Part shown: in pieces, positions 32,636 to 41,816 of the stretch
Numbering within the stretch: the stretch's first letter is position 1
How the letters are laid out: the number at the start of each line of letters is the position of its first letter
DNA from: Lachnospiraceae bacterium
GTDB lineage: Bacteria > Bacillota > Clostridia > Lachnospirales > Lachnospiraceae
Assembly: GCA_022799755.1 (NCBI GenBank)
Contig: JAAWOU010000024.1
Coordinates: 1-46,298, forward strand
Direction of reading: 5' to 3'
Length of the DNA: 46,298 nt
The notes under the pieces: generated by a model
Databases searched by the model: none
Seen by the model: the letters and a program-made list of their open reading frames with translations, nothing else
Told to the model about the DNA's origin: nothing
Made by a program: the position numbers and the translations under genes

Positions 32636-34702
32636 GTGCAAAGTATCCAGGGGAAAGGAGCCAGGAAGACGAAAGAACAAATAGAATATATCATCGAGCA
32701 GGAATTCATACTGGAGCACAATAAGGCATATGGCCAGATTATTCGAGAGGAACGAAGCAAGAGAAAACTGTCGCTGGAAGACCTGTCCTGCGGAATCATG
32801 AGCCGGACAGCGCTGGAAAAGGTGGAAAAAGGAAAGGCCCAGTGGACAAAGCTGGCAGGAGACACCCTGATGCTGCGGATGGGAATCTTGCCGGAGCACT
32901 TTGAATCCCTCTCCTCGGGGGAGGATCTGGACAGATGGCGGCTGCGGGAGGACATCTGTCTGCTGGTGCCTGACGAACGGGAGCAGGCCGTGGCGAAGAT
33001 TCGGGAATACCGGGAGAACTGCGGCAAACGGGAGCCGCTGGAAGAGCAGTTTCTGCTGAAAGCGGAGGCCGTTCTGATGCTGCCGCAGAACATGGCGGAG
33101 TCCGGGGAAGCCTGGCGGCGGGATGAGAGGGCTTGTCCCCGGGTACATATGGAAAGCGCCGCAGAAGCCGGGAGCCGGATACCTGTGAAAAACGGGACTG
33201 GGGCCAGGGTTGTTCTGGAGAAAGCCAGGCAGGCGCTGGAATGCACAGTCCGGCCAGGCTGGGAGCAGCAAATAGGCAAGCTTGTCCTGTCTCCGGGGGA
33301 ACTGGAGGCGGTTCTGCTGGTCAGCGCCGCCCTGCTTGCAGGCGGCGGGGAGACGGAAGCGGCGCAAGCCTGGGTGCTGTGGCAGGCCGTGTGGGAATAT
33401 CCGGGGGGCCATGGCTGGACCGAGGGCGCCAAGATGCTGATCATGCCCCAGGCGGCCGTTTTCGGAATCAGACTGGCTTACGCGTCCGAGAGATTTTCGG
33501 ACGCGCTGGTTCATATGGGGATATCGGAGGAAGACATAGCTGTCAGAGGACAGGAAGCCCTGGAACTGCTGCGCAGGAATGGCGGGCATTGCCATGCGCT
33601 GCCGCTGCTGGATGCTCTGTGCGGGATGCGGGAAACACTTTTTGGGGAAGCGGGGTGTCAACCGGGATATCCGGAACAGATCAGGCGGTTTCGGGAGATG
33701 TTCCAGGAGATTTATGAATGGTTTGGCTATCCCGGGTACAGGATGTGGCAGGGGATTTCCGTAGACAATACCAGGGACGCGGGGAGCGTGCTGAAGATGT
33801 TGAGGACATTCTACGGAAAGTCCCGGGAAAAGGCAGTCTATGACGACGATGAACGCGTAGTCACTCCCAGACAGCTGGAAAAGATAGAGAAAGGCATCCA
33901 TAAGCCCTCCTATGAGAATTACAGGAGGCTGGTGAAGCAGTACGGGAAGTATGGGCAATGGAATATGCCCCTGCTGGAGACGGACTCCCTGGAGGTTCTG
34001 AAGTTGCGGCAGGAGATCAGCAAGTTGATTGAATTTAATGAATGGGAGCATGTGGAGTGGGAGATACAGAGATTTCGTAAACTGGTAAATCCGGAGTATC
34101 CAAAGGTAAGGCAGGAGTTGCTGTTTTTTGACGCAATCCTGAAATGGCAGAAAGAAAGTGCTTTGCAGGAAAGCCTGGAAATGATGCTGGAGGCGCTGTA
34201 CTGTACAGTTCCTGATTTTGAGGGTCGGGATATGAAGTGGTGGGTTTTTCAGCGTGAGGAGATTATCATTGCCAGTGATATTGCGGAGCTTTATCACAAA
34301 TTGGGAAATCTGGAGGAAGCAAAGAAATGGTATGAGGCAGTGCTCTTTTCAGTTGAACAGAATTGTGCAAGAACGGATACTGTCAATTGTGGCTATGATC
34401 TTGTAGCATTGGGATATAGCGACTATCTGGGGGATGTCCATAGTTTTGAGCATGCTATGGAGCTTAGTGAAGCCACTGTCCGAAAGGACTTGGCATTTTA
34501 CAGGATCAACTGTATCCGATATTTGTTTTATCATATTGCATGGAATGCCTATGAAGCCGCCTCCGAAAAGCCGGAAAGATACGAATTTTTCCGGCAGAAC
34601 TGGAGGAAAGCTTTTGAAATCAGTGAATCATTGGCGGATTATATGTACGATTCTCATCTGAGCATGTTATTAAAACAACGTGAAACAAAGTATTTAGCAT
34701 AG
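32636..34702 (+). CDS. Large XRE-family regulator with TPR-like helical domain (RRNPP-like)
   Basis: 688 residues from a GTG start with AGGTGG upstream. Residues about 33-85 form an XRE HTH (YGQIIREERSKRKLSLEDLS, then SRTALEKVEKGKAQWTKL). The rest is helical repeats, ending in TPR-like IAELYHKLGNLEEAKKWYEAV. A second HTH-like half (VVTPRQLEKIEKGIHKPSYENYRRL) occurs around 405-435. HTH plus TPR is the layout of peptide-sensing RRNPP regulators, though those are about half this size. The convergent neighbour encodes a small secreted peptide, and a large palindrome lies just beyond it, which makes a peptide-signalling switch for the exporter and peptide cluster plausible. Confidence 0.72.
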   Translation: MQSIQGKGARKTKEQIEYIIEQEFILEHNKAYGQIIREERSKRKLSLEDLSCGIMSRTALEKVEKGKAQWTKLAGDTLMLRMGILPEHFESLSSGEDLDRWRLREDICLLVPDEREQAVAKIREYRENCGKREPLEEQFLLKAEAVLMLPQNMAESGEAWRRDERACPRVHMESAAEAGSRIPVKNGTGARVVLEKARQALECTVRPGWEQQIGKLVLSPGELEAVLLVSAALLAGGGETEAAQAWVLWQAVWEYPGGHGWTEGAKMLIMPQAAVFGIRLAYASERFSDALVHMGISEEDIAVRGQEALELLRRNGGHCHALPLLDALCGMRETLFGEAGCQPGYPEQIRRFREMFQEIYEWFGYPGYRMWQGISVDNTRDAGSVLKMLRTFYGKSREKAVYDDDERVVTPRQLEKIEKGIHKPSYENYRRLVKQYGKYGQWNMPLLETDSLEVLKLRQEISKLIEFNEWEHVEWEIQRFRKLVNPEYPKVRQELLFFDAILKWQKESALQESLEMMLEALYCTVPDFEGRDMKWWVFQREEIIIASDIAELYHKLGNLEEAKKWYEAVLFSVEQNCARTDTVNCGYDLVALGYSDYLGDVHSFEHAMELSEATVRKDLAFYRINCIRYLFYHIAWNAYEAASEKPERYEFFRQNWRKAFEISESLADYMYDSHLSMLLKQRETKYLA

Positions 34703-34717
34703 ACAGACAGCCTATTT

Positions 34718-34939
34718 TTATACTAGGCCAATTGTTGTTTTTGGTTTATCTATATCTATCAAAGGCCGAATCCCATCATCCCCATCCCTCTCCGGCTCAT
34801 CTTCCTCTACAGGGATCTGCGGGAGGATAGGATTCGGATCTTCCGGCAGGGTACCCGGCAAAGCAAGATTGCCTGCAAGTGCCAAGGCCAGCGCCAGGGT
34901 GGATAGTGCTGATTTGAGTTGCTGCTTTTTGTTTTTCAT
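34718..34939 (-). CDS. Small secreted peptide, possible signal precursor
   Basis: 73 residues. The N-region is MKNKKQQLK, the hydrophobic core SALSTLALALALAGNLALPG (10-29) is a Sec-type signal peptide, and the remainder is Pro/Asp/Glu-rich, ending in KPKTTIGLV. AAAGGAGAATTCAGTT precedes the ATG. It ends 15 bp from the stop of the XRE/TPR regulator and its promoter faces the palindrome at 35004-35056. Short exported peptides next to HTH/TPR regulators are commonly processed into signals, with the C-terminal end being active; that role is inferred here. It could equally be an unrelated exported protein. Confidence 0.65.
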   Translation of the reverse strand: MKNKKQQLKSALSTLALALALAGNLALPGTLPEDPNPILPQIPVEEDEPERDGDDGIRPLIDIDKPKTTIGLV

Positions 34940-35003
34940 AACTGAATTCTCCTTTTACAAAGTATTGTTTTGACGTCTTCTATACTATAATGATTTCCCA
35001 CAA

Positions 35004-35056
35004 AAAGCAATATGTCAAATTAGTTGAAAACTTCAACTAATTTGACATATTGCTTT
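35004..35056. promoter_or_regulatory. Perfect 25-bp-arm palindrome between divergent -10 elements
   Basis: The left arm is 35004-35028, the right arm 35032-35056, with loop AAC. The inner half-sites are GTCAAATTAGTTGAA and its complement. A TATAGT on the - strand (34984-34989) serves the secreted peptide, and a TATAAT on the + strand (35084-35089) points toward the exporter genes. The placement suits a dimeric regulator acting on both. On the - strand the hairpin is also followed by TTTTT, so it could act as a terminator of antisense transcription instead. Confidence 0.7.
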
Positions 35057-35151
35057 CTTCAGAGAGTTGAAGTATTCTGTAACTATAATTTAAGTAAGAC
35101 ATTTTACTAAAGATACTTTTTGGTATCGGTTAGGTGTTCTGATGACAATGG

Positions 35152-35169
35152 AAGTATTTGCAGGGCAGG
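35152..35169 (+). repeat. 18-bp direct repeat, left copy
   Basis: AAGTATTTGCAGGGCAGG, identical to 45859-45876 and in the same orientation, 10.7 kb apart. The copies bracket the exporters and the whole peptide-maturation cluster. About 30-90 bp after each copy there is a short hairpin ending in CCTCTTGT, so the similarity is wider than the 18-mer. Confidence 0.85.
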
Positions 35170-35364
35170 ATCAATTCTTTTTCGAGGGGAAGACGGAGTG
35201 AGAGGATGCAACCTCTTGTACATGAAAATTACCCCTTGTGCAGATGATATTTACATCCAAAAGAATTTCTGTATATTGTAGCTATAGCCGGACATACCCT
35301 GGCTTGGGCATTGCGGCGCGGCAAAGCCAGGGAGCAATAGAGCAGCATGAAAGGATGAGAGTTT

Positions 35365-37167
35365 ATGCAGAAACCCCATACGATGGTAAACAATCTTCTG
35401 TTCTTAATCACAAAGTCTTTTGCGTTTAATAAAGGTTTATTTGCTGCAATAATAGTAAGAATTCCCATCAACATACTAATTCCGCTACTTACCGCATACC
35501 TGACAAAATATATGACATCAATCACGGCAGGGCAGACAGAGAGCGGTTCCCTCCTGATTTATATTCTATCCTATTGTGGGATGATTTTTGCCTTGGCAAT
35601 AGTGAACAACTATGCGGTCGCCATGATAAAATATGATACCATGTTCGTTCGCCTGCGGTACCTGGGATGTATATCAGAAAAAAATATGGAGGCAGACTAT
35701 CAAAATGTGGAGAACCCCTCCGGCCAGCTGCTTGCCCAGAAAGCCAAGAACGCCGTATATTCCAGCAATTCAGGTACGGAGCAGATGTTTGACCAGCTTG
35801 TGAATATATTCTCGTCCGCCTTTGGCCTGTTGATATATTCTGCCATTGTGTTTGGGGTTATTCCCTGGAGCATACCGGTGCTGCTGGCGGCAGGCATTGC
35901 AGACTATCTCGTGGGGGCATCCTTTTCCAAATGGCAATACCAGAACAGGGACAAGTGGACGGAGTATGACCGCCGCCTTACCTATCTGAATAACAAGGCA
36001 GGTGATTATCGCGTGGCAAAGGACATCCGCCTGTTTCATCTTGCACCATGGCTGGAGGGGATGTATGGCGATTTTTTGCGCAGCCGGGTGTTCTGGTACC
36101 GTCGGGAAGAGAGCCATCGCATGGCTATTAACTGGGCGGGGCTGGCTCTGACGCTTTGCCGGGACGGACTGGTGTATGGAATATTGATCTATCAACTGTT
36201 TGCCTGGCAGATGGAGGTTTCTTCCTTTATTTTTTATTTTAACATCATCACCCAGTATTCCGTGTGGGTATTTAGTCTTATGAAGAGTTTTGTGGCGCTG
36301 AAGTCGTCTGGCTATACAGCGGAAGAGATACGGCAGTTTCTGGAGATGCCGGACAGATTCAACCGTACAGAGGGGCTTCCTGTGCCTGAGGAAACCTGTT
36401 CCATACAGTTCGAGCAGGTGGGCTTCCGGTATCCTAATGCGGAGCGGGACACCTTGAGCGGCCTGAACTTCACCATCCGGAAAGGGGAGAAAGTGGCCAT
36501 CGTGGGCGTGAACGGAGCCGGGAAGACCACGATGGTGAAACTGCTCTGTGGGCTATACGCCCCCACCCAGGGCAGGATTCTGGTAAATGGGCACGATATT
36601 CGGGACTACAACATCGAAGACTATTATTCCCTTTACTCCGTAGTGTTTCAGGACATCTATCTCATGCCGACCACCATCGCCAGGAACGTGGCCCTGACGG
36701 AGGATGGGCGGATTGATTGGGACAGGCTGCACCGCACCCTGGTGCTTGTCGACCTGGAGAAAAAGGTGGAAAGCCTGCCGGAGAAAGAGAACACCCTGCT
36801 GATGAAAGGAGTCCAGGAAAAGGGGATCGAGCTTTCCGGTGGCGAGAAACAGAAGTTGGCGCTTGCCAGAGCTCTCTATAAGGATGGAAAAGTCGTGGTG
36901 CTAGACGAGCCCACGGCGGCGCTTGACCCCATTGCAGAAAGTGAGATATATGAAAAATACAATGAGATGACTTTAGGGAGAACAGCTGTATTTATTTCCC
37001 ACCGCCTTGCCAGCACCCGGTTCTGTGATACGATACTGGTTCTGCAGGACGGAAAGATTGTGGAAAAAGGAAACCATGACCAGCTGATGGAGCTTGGAGG
37101 CAAATATGCCGCCATGTTCCAGATACAGAGCCAATACTACAAGGAGGGCGCAGCAGATGGACGGTAA
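35365..37167 (+). CDS. ABC exporter half-transporter, first subunit
   Basis: A 600-residue fusion of six transmembrane helices (about 15-300) with an ABC domain: Walker A GVNGAGKTTMVKLL (about 381-394), signature ELSGGEKQKLALARAL, Walker B VVVLDEPTAALDP and H-loop VFISHRLAS. No N-terminal C39 peptidase domain is present, so it does not itself cleave a leader. GC matches the chromosomal average, unlike the genes after 39 kb. It overlaps the next ABC gene by 11 bp, so the pair should form a heterodimer. It is probably the exporter or immunity pump of the peptide product. Confidence 0.93.
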   Translation: MQKPHTMVNNLLFLITKSFAFNKGLFAAIIVRIPINILIPLLTAYLTKYMTSITAGQTESGSLLIYILSYCGMIFALAIVNNYAVAMIKYDTMFVRLRYLGCISEKNMEADYQNVENPSGQLLAQKAKNAVYSSNSGTEQMFDQLVNIFSSAFGLLIYSAIVFGVIPWSIPVLLAAGIADYLVGASFSKWQYQNRDKWTEYDRRLTYLNNKAGDYRVAKDIRLFHLAPWLEGMYGDFLRSRVFWYRREESHRMAINWAGLALTLCRDGLVYGILIYQLFAWQMEVSSFIFYFNIITQYSVWVFSLMKSFVALKSSGYTAEEIRQFLEMPDRFNRTEGLPVPEETCSIQFEQVGFRYPNAERDTLSGLNFTIRKGEKVAIVGVNGAGKTTMVKLLCGLYAPTQGRILVNGHDIRDYNIEDYYSLYSVVFQDIYLMPTTIARNVALTEDGRIDWDRLHRTLVLVDLEKKVESLPEKENTLLMKGVQEKGIELSGGEKQKLALARALYKDGKVVVLDEPTAALDPIAESEIYEKYNEMTLGRTAVFISHRLASTRFCDTILVLQDGKIVEKGNHDQLMELGGKYAAMFQIQSQYYKEGAADGR

Positions 37168-39019
37168 AAAGAAAAAGCTGCAGACCATCTTTCGGGGGAT
37201 CCGCCTCATTGAGAGCCTGTCGCCGCACTTTATGCTGTGCTGCATTGGTCAGGCAGTTCTAAAGGCATTGTCCCCATTTATCAATATATACCTGTCAGCA
37301 GTGATGATCAACAGCCTTTTGGGCGGGCAGAGCATGGAGCATATGCTGGCTCTCGTGTTGCTGATGGTGGCATTGAACCTGGCTTGCCAGGGGCTTGGGG
37401 TCCTGATGGACAGACTGGTGAGCGTGAGACAGAATGTTTTGAGCACGCAGTATCATTGGGCTTTGAACAAGAAAATGATGGAGTTTTCCTATGCGGACGT
37501 GGAGAGCCATGCCGTCCAGGCGCTGAGGGAAAAAATTCGGCAGATGGAACAGGTGAACAACATGGGGCTGTGGAACCTGGTCTTTCCTGTCAGGACAGTG
37601 ATACAGAGTGTCTTCAGCATCCTTTTTGCCTTTTCCATATTCTTTTCCGTATTCTTTCAAAAAGGGGGCGGAAGCAGCGGCAGCGTTTTGACGGACTTCT
37701 TCTGCTCGCCATGGGCATCAGCGATGCTGGCAGTGCTGATTTTAGGAAATATTCTGGTCAGCCTGTGGACGGTTTCCCAATCCACAAAAAAGGTATATAA
37801 CGCTTATGCCGGCCTGGTGCCGCTGAACCAGGTATATACTTACTATCTGGAGAACTACATTGACACCTACCACTCCGGGAAAGATATACGGCTCTACCAT
37901 CAGGGGGATTTGATACGCAGGGAAATGGAGCATTTGCTGGCAGATGGCCGAATGCCCATGAAAAGGCTGAAAGGGATTGAATTCAAATATAACGGCCTGG
38001 GAGCGCTGGCGGCTTTCATCATGAATGTGTTCATATACCTGACTGTGGGAATGAGGACGCTGGCGGGGCTTTTCTCAGCGGGGAACATTGTACAGTACAT
38101 AGGGGGAATCAGTCAGTTCATTACAGGCTTTACCACGTTGTCGGGGCAGCTTATGCTTCTGGGGGCCAACGTGGAAGCGTTGGATTTGCTTCTGCAGTAC
38201 CTGAATATAGGAAGAGAACAGGAGGACAGGGGGCAAAGGGATCAGGGGGCTTCCTGTAGGCTGCAGCCGGAGGAACTCTCGGAAATACGGTTCCGAAATG
38301 TATCCTTTGCTTATCCTGATACTGACAGGAAAGTGCTGGAGAATCTGTCCTTTGCAATCAGGGCAGGGGAAAAGCTGGCAGTGGTAGGGGCAAATGGCAG
38401 TGGCAAGACCACGATGATCAAGCTGCTCTGCCGCCTGTATGATGTGGATGAAGGGGAAATTTTGATAAACGGCGTTGATATCAGGGAAGTTGACAGGCAG
38501 GCCTGGCAGAAGCTGTTTGGCGTGGTTTTTCAGGATTTTCAGCTGTTTCCCTTTGGATTGGGACAGAATCTTGCGGGCAGCATGGAATATGACGCGGACA
38601 GAGCGAGGGCTGCCTTGGAAGAGGCAGGCTTTGGAGCGCGGTTGGGCGGCATGGATATGGAAACCGCTATCTACAAGGATTTTGATCCATCAGGCGTGGA
38701 GATTTCCGGTGGGGAGGCCCAGAAGATTGCAATAGCCAGAGCGCTTTATAAACACGCTCCCGTTCTGGTATTGGATGAGCCAACAGCGGCGCTTGATCCG
38801 CAGGCAGAATATGAGGTTTATAAGAATCTGAATCATGTCTCGGAGAACAGGACGGCGATTTTTATTTCCCATAGAATGTCCTCCTGCAGATTTTGCGACA
38901 GAATTTTGGTATTCGATGGAGGGAGGCTGGTTCAGGAGGGGAGTCACGAGGAACTGCTTGGAGATGAAAATGGGAAATACTACCAGCTTTGGCGGTCTCA
39001 GGAGCAGTATTATCAATAA
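37157..39019 (+). CDS. ABC exporter half-transporter, second subunit
   Basis: 620 residues from the ATG at 37157, which has AAGGAGGGCGCAGCAG before it (the frame is open to 37094). Six helices, then an ABC domain with Walker A GANGSGKTTMIKLL, signature EISGGEAQKIAIARAL, Walker B VLVLDEPTAALDP and H-loop IFISHRMSS. The D-loop and both catalytic Glu residues look intact in both subunits, so there is no obvious degenerate site as in some heterodimeric exporters. It is followed by a radical SAM gene after only 20 bp, which links export to peptide modification. Confidence 0.93.
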   Translation: MDGKKKKLQTIFRGIRLIESLSPHFMLCCIGQAVLKALSPFINIYLSAVMINSLLGGQSMEHMLALVLLMVALNLACQGLGVLMDRLVSVRQNVLSTQYHWALNKKMMEFSYADVESHAVQALREKIRQMEQVNNMGLWNLVFPVRTVIQSVFSILFAFSIFFSVFFQKGGGSSGSVLTDFFCSPWASAMLAVLILGNILVSLWTVSQSTKKVYNAYAGLVPLNQVYTYYLENYIDTYHSGKDIRLYHQGDLIRREMEHLLADGRMPMKRLKGIEFKYNGLGALAAFIMNVFIYLTVGMRTLAGLFSAGNIVQYIGGISQFITGFTTLSGQLMLLGANVEALDLLLQYLNIGREQEDRGQRDQGASCRLQPEELSEIRFRNVSFAYPDTDRKVLENLSFAIRAGEKLAVVGANGSGKTTMIKLLCRLYDVDEGEILINGVDIREVDRQAWQKLFGVVFQDFQLFPFGLGQNLAGSMEYDADRARAALEEAGFGARLGGMDMETAIYKDFDPSGVEISGGEAQKIAIARALYKHAPVLVLDEPTAALDPQAEYEVYKNLNHVSENRTAIFISHRMSSCRFCDRILVFDGGRLVQEGSHEELLGDENGKYYQLWRSQEQYYQ

Positions 39020-39039
39020 GATGGGGAAAGGGCGATGTT

Positions 39040-40098
39040 ATGAAAAAAAGTGATATTAGTTTTTATATCGACAACGGATATTTTGAGTCTCCGAAAGAAC
39101 TACAGATTGAGATCACAAACCGGTGTTCGCTTTCGTGTCCTCAATGCTATAAGCCCGATTTACAACAACGTGATATGGATATTGCTGTGTTTTTAAGAGT
39201 TGTTGATGAAGCCCAGAAATTAGGGATAAGAACTCTTGTTTTAAATGGCGGCGAACCATTTCTGCATGGAGGAATAATATCTATTCTTAAAATCTTAAAG
39301 GGATACAACTTTCAAGTTTTATGCATCTCCAGTGGAATTGGATTGAATGATAAAATTATAAAAACATTGAAAGATTTAAATTTAGATTTTCAGCTCTCTA
39401 TTTCCTTAAACGGTTCAACGAAAGAAATAAATGAGTTGTCACGGGATGGCTATGAAGTCAGTAAAAGAGCAATAGATAAACTTAGAATGATGAACATAAA
39501 TTTCGGCATTAACTGGGTTTGTCGGCATGACAATGTTCGAGATTTCCCTAAGCTTGTTAGTTTTGCTGTGTCAAATGGTGCAAAATGGGTCAATATAGCT
39601 GCAAATAAATTAACAGGAAAAGGAGAGGCTATTTCGGCACTTGAAACGGATGATTACATTTTTATATCTGAATTCCTTAAAAACCAAAAAATTGTTGAAA
39701 AGAAATATATTCGAGTACAATATTGTTTTGCGCTACTTAATGATTTAAGAGGATTTGGGGTCAATAAACACTTAAGTGGTTGTCCGGCCGGAACATTGTC
39801 TTTGTGTGTCGATGTGAATGGTGATTTCTTGCCATGTACACATCTATATTTTCCGGAGAAATTTGATTCAATGCAGGAATATTGGAATAATTCTGAGACA
39901 ATTAGAATACTGAGAATGTTAAAGGAGAACAAAAAGAGATGTGAGGGATGTTTAAAACCCATACCTTGTCATTATTGCAGAATGATGTTTGAAAATACGG
40001 GGCAAAACATATTAGAGGAACCCAGTAATTGCCCCTTAAAAAAATACTATCTAGAAGAAAGGATACAAAAAGATGCTATACAAACCATCACGTTATAA
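39040..40098 (+). CDS. Radical SAM/SPASM peptide-modifying enzyme, first
   Basis: 352 residues from the ATG at 39040 (GGGGAAAGGG upstream). The radical SAM core has the [4Fe-4S] motif Cys29-x3-Cys33-x2-Cys36 in NRCSLSCPQCYKP and the NGGEPFLHGG SAM-binding strand. The C-terminal region has the Cys pattern of a SPASM/twitch domain (GCPAGTLSLCVDVNGDFLPC, then RCEGCLKPIPCHYC, later NCPLKK), for one or two auxiliary clusters. Such enzymes make thioether or C-C crosslinks or epimerise residues in RiPP precursors. Codon use is strongly AT-rich from this gene onward. It overlaps the second radical SAM gene by 26 bp. Confidence 0.92.
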   Translation: MKKSDISFYIDNGYFESPKELQIEITNRCSLSCPQCYKPDLQQRDMDIAVFLRVVDEAQKLGIRTLVLNGGEPFLHGGIISILKILKGYNFQVLCISSGIGLNDKIIKTLKDLNLDFQLSISLNGSTKEINELSRDGYEVSKRAIDKLRMMNINFGINWVCRHDNVRDFPKLVSFAVSNGAKWVNIAANKLTGKGEAISALETDDYIFISEFLKNQKIVEKKYIRVQYCFALLNDLRGFGVNKHLSGCPAGTLSLCVDVNGDFLPCTHLYFPEKFDSMQEYWNNSETIRILRMLKENKKRCEGCLKPIPCHYCRMMFENTGQNILEEPSNCPLKKYYLEERIQKDAIQTITL

Positions 40099-41422
40099 TC
40101 TTATGAATGAGAGTTTTGAGGGAGATTTATTAATTGCAAATTTGCTAAATACAACATTTATAAAAATAGGGGTGAATTACGCATTAGAGATAAAAAAACT
40201 CTTAGAGTGTGGGGGGATTGGGGAAGAAACCGCAAGCGCTTATCCTCAATTAGTGGAAAAGAAAATGTTAGTTCCTATGTCTGTAAATGAATATGAACTA
40301 GCAAATTTAAGGTATTTTCAAATCGCTTTTTCAAATGATGTTTTAGATATCACAATTATTCCTACAGATGCATGTAATTTTAAGTGCTCATATTGTTATC
40401 AAGAGAATAGGCATAATCAGTTTCTAGATGAAAAAAATGTGGCTAAGATTTTGAGATTTCTCGAAAGAAATGTGAGATATTTTAAAAAGGTTCAAATCGG
40501 ATGGTTTGGAGGCGAACCTTTGCTTATGAAAGACACAATAATCAGCTTTTTAAAAGAGGCTAAAAAAATTTGCAATAAATATAGAGTTCCTATGCTGGGA
40601 AAAATGACAAGCAACGGATATTTGTTGGACTTGGAGACATTTCAGGTATTGCTTAAGTATAATGTTGTACATTATCAGATCACAATTGATGGAAATAGAG
40701 AGACACATAATAAGCAACGTCCTCATAAAACAGAAAGCGATTCATTTGATCGTATAATGAAAAATCTTTTGTGTATTGCAGAAAATGAAAAAAGATACTT
40801 TCGTATTGCCTTGCGAGTTAATATCACAAAAGATGTATTGGAGAATATGAATGAATATTTTGATACATTGGCACCGTTTGCAAATAATGACCGTTTTCAA
40901 ATTCATTGGCAATATGTAAAGGACTATGGGGGGGAACAGGTTCATTTATTAGATGATAGAAGAATAAATGAATCAAGAGATTTTACAGATTTTATAGAGT
41001 TAGCGACAAAAAGAAATCTTGGAAGCTTGTCATATATGTTTTTTGGTGTTGGAAACGGATTATGTGAAGCTCCAAGAAAAAACTCTTATTTTATTGACCA
41101 TGAGGCAAAACTGCATAAATGCACAGTTGCGTTATATGATGAAGAAACAAAAGATATCAATAATATTGGATATATTGATGAACGCGGCATAGCTGTAATA
41201 GAACCAGAAAAAGAAGCAATTTGGTTAGTACGGAATGAGGTTCCTGACGAATGCCGGGAGTGTATATGTTTTCCGCTATGCATGGCACAGACATGTCCAC
41301 AGGTGAGAAAACTAAAAAATAGAAGAGCTTGTATTAATGAGAAAGACGAATTAATATTTTATTTGAACTATTTGGCTAAAACAGGAGTATTTGACGAATA
41401 TATAGAGTTGAAAGGAAATTGA
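40073..41422 (+). CDS. Radical SAM/SPASM peptide maturase, second (CcpM-like)
   Basis: 449 residues. About 1-80 form a small N-terminal domain (YNLMNESFEGDLLIANLLNT...) of the kind seen on SPASM peptide maturases. The radical SAM core has Cys101-x3-Cys105-x2-Cys108 (DACNFKCSYCYQE), GWFGGEPLL and QITIDGNRETHN. The SPASM region has GLCEAPRKNSYFIDHEAKLHKC, then ECRECICFPLCMAQTCPQ. The overall layout matches what I recall as the Cys-rich peptide maturase CcpM group. Two different radical SAM enzymes in one cluster imply two modification steps. The downstream ACP gene starts 2 bp after its stop. Confidence 0.92.
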   Translation: MLYKPSRYNLMNESFEGDLLIANLLNTTFIKIGVNYALEIKKLLECGGIGEETASAYPQLVEKKMLVPMSVNEYELANLRYFQIAFSNDVLDITIIPTDACNFKCSYCYQENRHNQFLDEKNVAKILRFLERNVRYFKKVQIGWFGGEPLLMKDTIISFLKEAKKICNKYRVPMLGKMTSNGYLLDLETFQVLLKYNVVHYQITIDGNRETHNKQRPHKTESDSFDRIMKNLLCIAENEKRYFRIALRVNITKDVLENMNEYFDTLAPFANNDRFQIHWQYVKDYGGEQVHLLDDRRINESRDFTDFIELATKRNLGSLSYMFFGVGNGLCEAPRKNSYFIDHEAKLHKCTVALYDEETKDINNIGYIDERGIAVIEPEKEAIWLVRNEVPDECRECICFPLCMAQTCPQVRKLKNRRACINEKDELIFYLNYLAKTGVFDEYIELKGN

Positions 41423-41424
41423 TT

Positions 41425-41670
41425 ATGGAATATAACAGAGAGGTGTTACTACATATATTTGAAGATAATGGTGTATTTGTTAATCCCGATGATTTTGCAG
41501 AGATATTAGAAATGGATTCTATTACTTACATTACATTGATAGTTGATGTGGAAAATGCTTTTGCAATTCAAATACCAGATGAACAATTAGTATATAACAA
41601 TAATTGCTCTTTCAAAACAATGGAAAATGCAATTATTAAAATTATTTCAGCTATGGGCAATCCGCAATAA
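41425..41670 (+). CDS. Acyl-carrier-protein-like protein of the peptide cluster
   Basis: An 81-residue four-helix carrier. ILEMDSITYITLIVDVENAF carries the phosphopantetheine Ser32 in the D-S-I context, followed by the helix-III region QIPDEQLV, so it looks able to be loaded. The ATG at 41425 has AAAGGA 8 bases upstream. An acyl carrier has no place in an ordinary bacteriocin operon, but I recall an acyl-carrier-related protein defined as part of the CLI_3235-type peptide maturation system. The BtrH-like acyltransferase at 44436 is the natural partner, suggesting acylation of the peptide or of another substrate. Confidence 0.88.
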   Translation: MEYNREVLLHIFEDNGVFVNPDDFAEILEMDSITYITLIVDVENAFAIQIPDEQLVYNNNCSFKTMENAIIKIISAMGNPQ

Positions 41671-41726
41671 TACATTCTATTTGCGATTTTATATGCCATA
41701 ATTTATTTATGAGAGGAGGTGAAAAA

Positions 41727-41807
41727 ATGAAGAAGTTATCAAAGAAGAAAAAAGACAGGTTTATGGTCGTACTTTATGGCGAAACAGGCAACTGCGCATT
41801 TTGCTAA
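41727..41807 (+). CDS. Putative RiPP precursor peptide
   Basis: 26 codons, too short for a usual gene caller. The site AGGAGGTGAAAAA before the ATG is the best ribosome site in the cluster. The N-part MKKLSKKKKDRF is a basic leader-like segment and the C-part GETGNCAFC ends in two Cys spaced by two residues. It sits directly after the two radical SAM genes and the ACP and before the subtilase, where a precursor belongs. If one T in TGCTAAAGG (41805) is skipped, the frame continues as KGCECDHALTQK, giving Cys-x2-Cys-x2-Cys-x-Cys and 38 residues. That suggests a disrupted precursor, a sequencing error or recoding. Confidence 0.65.
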   Translation: MKKLSKKKKDRFMVVLYGETGNCAFC

Positions 41808-41816
41808 AGGTTGTGA

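Noticed and set aside
32576..34297. Long - strand frame opposite the XRE/TPR regulator
   Set aside because: There is no start signal, the composition is rich in Pro, His and Gln, and the + strand product has recognisable HTH and TPR motifs.
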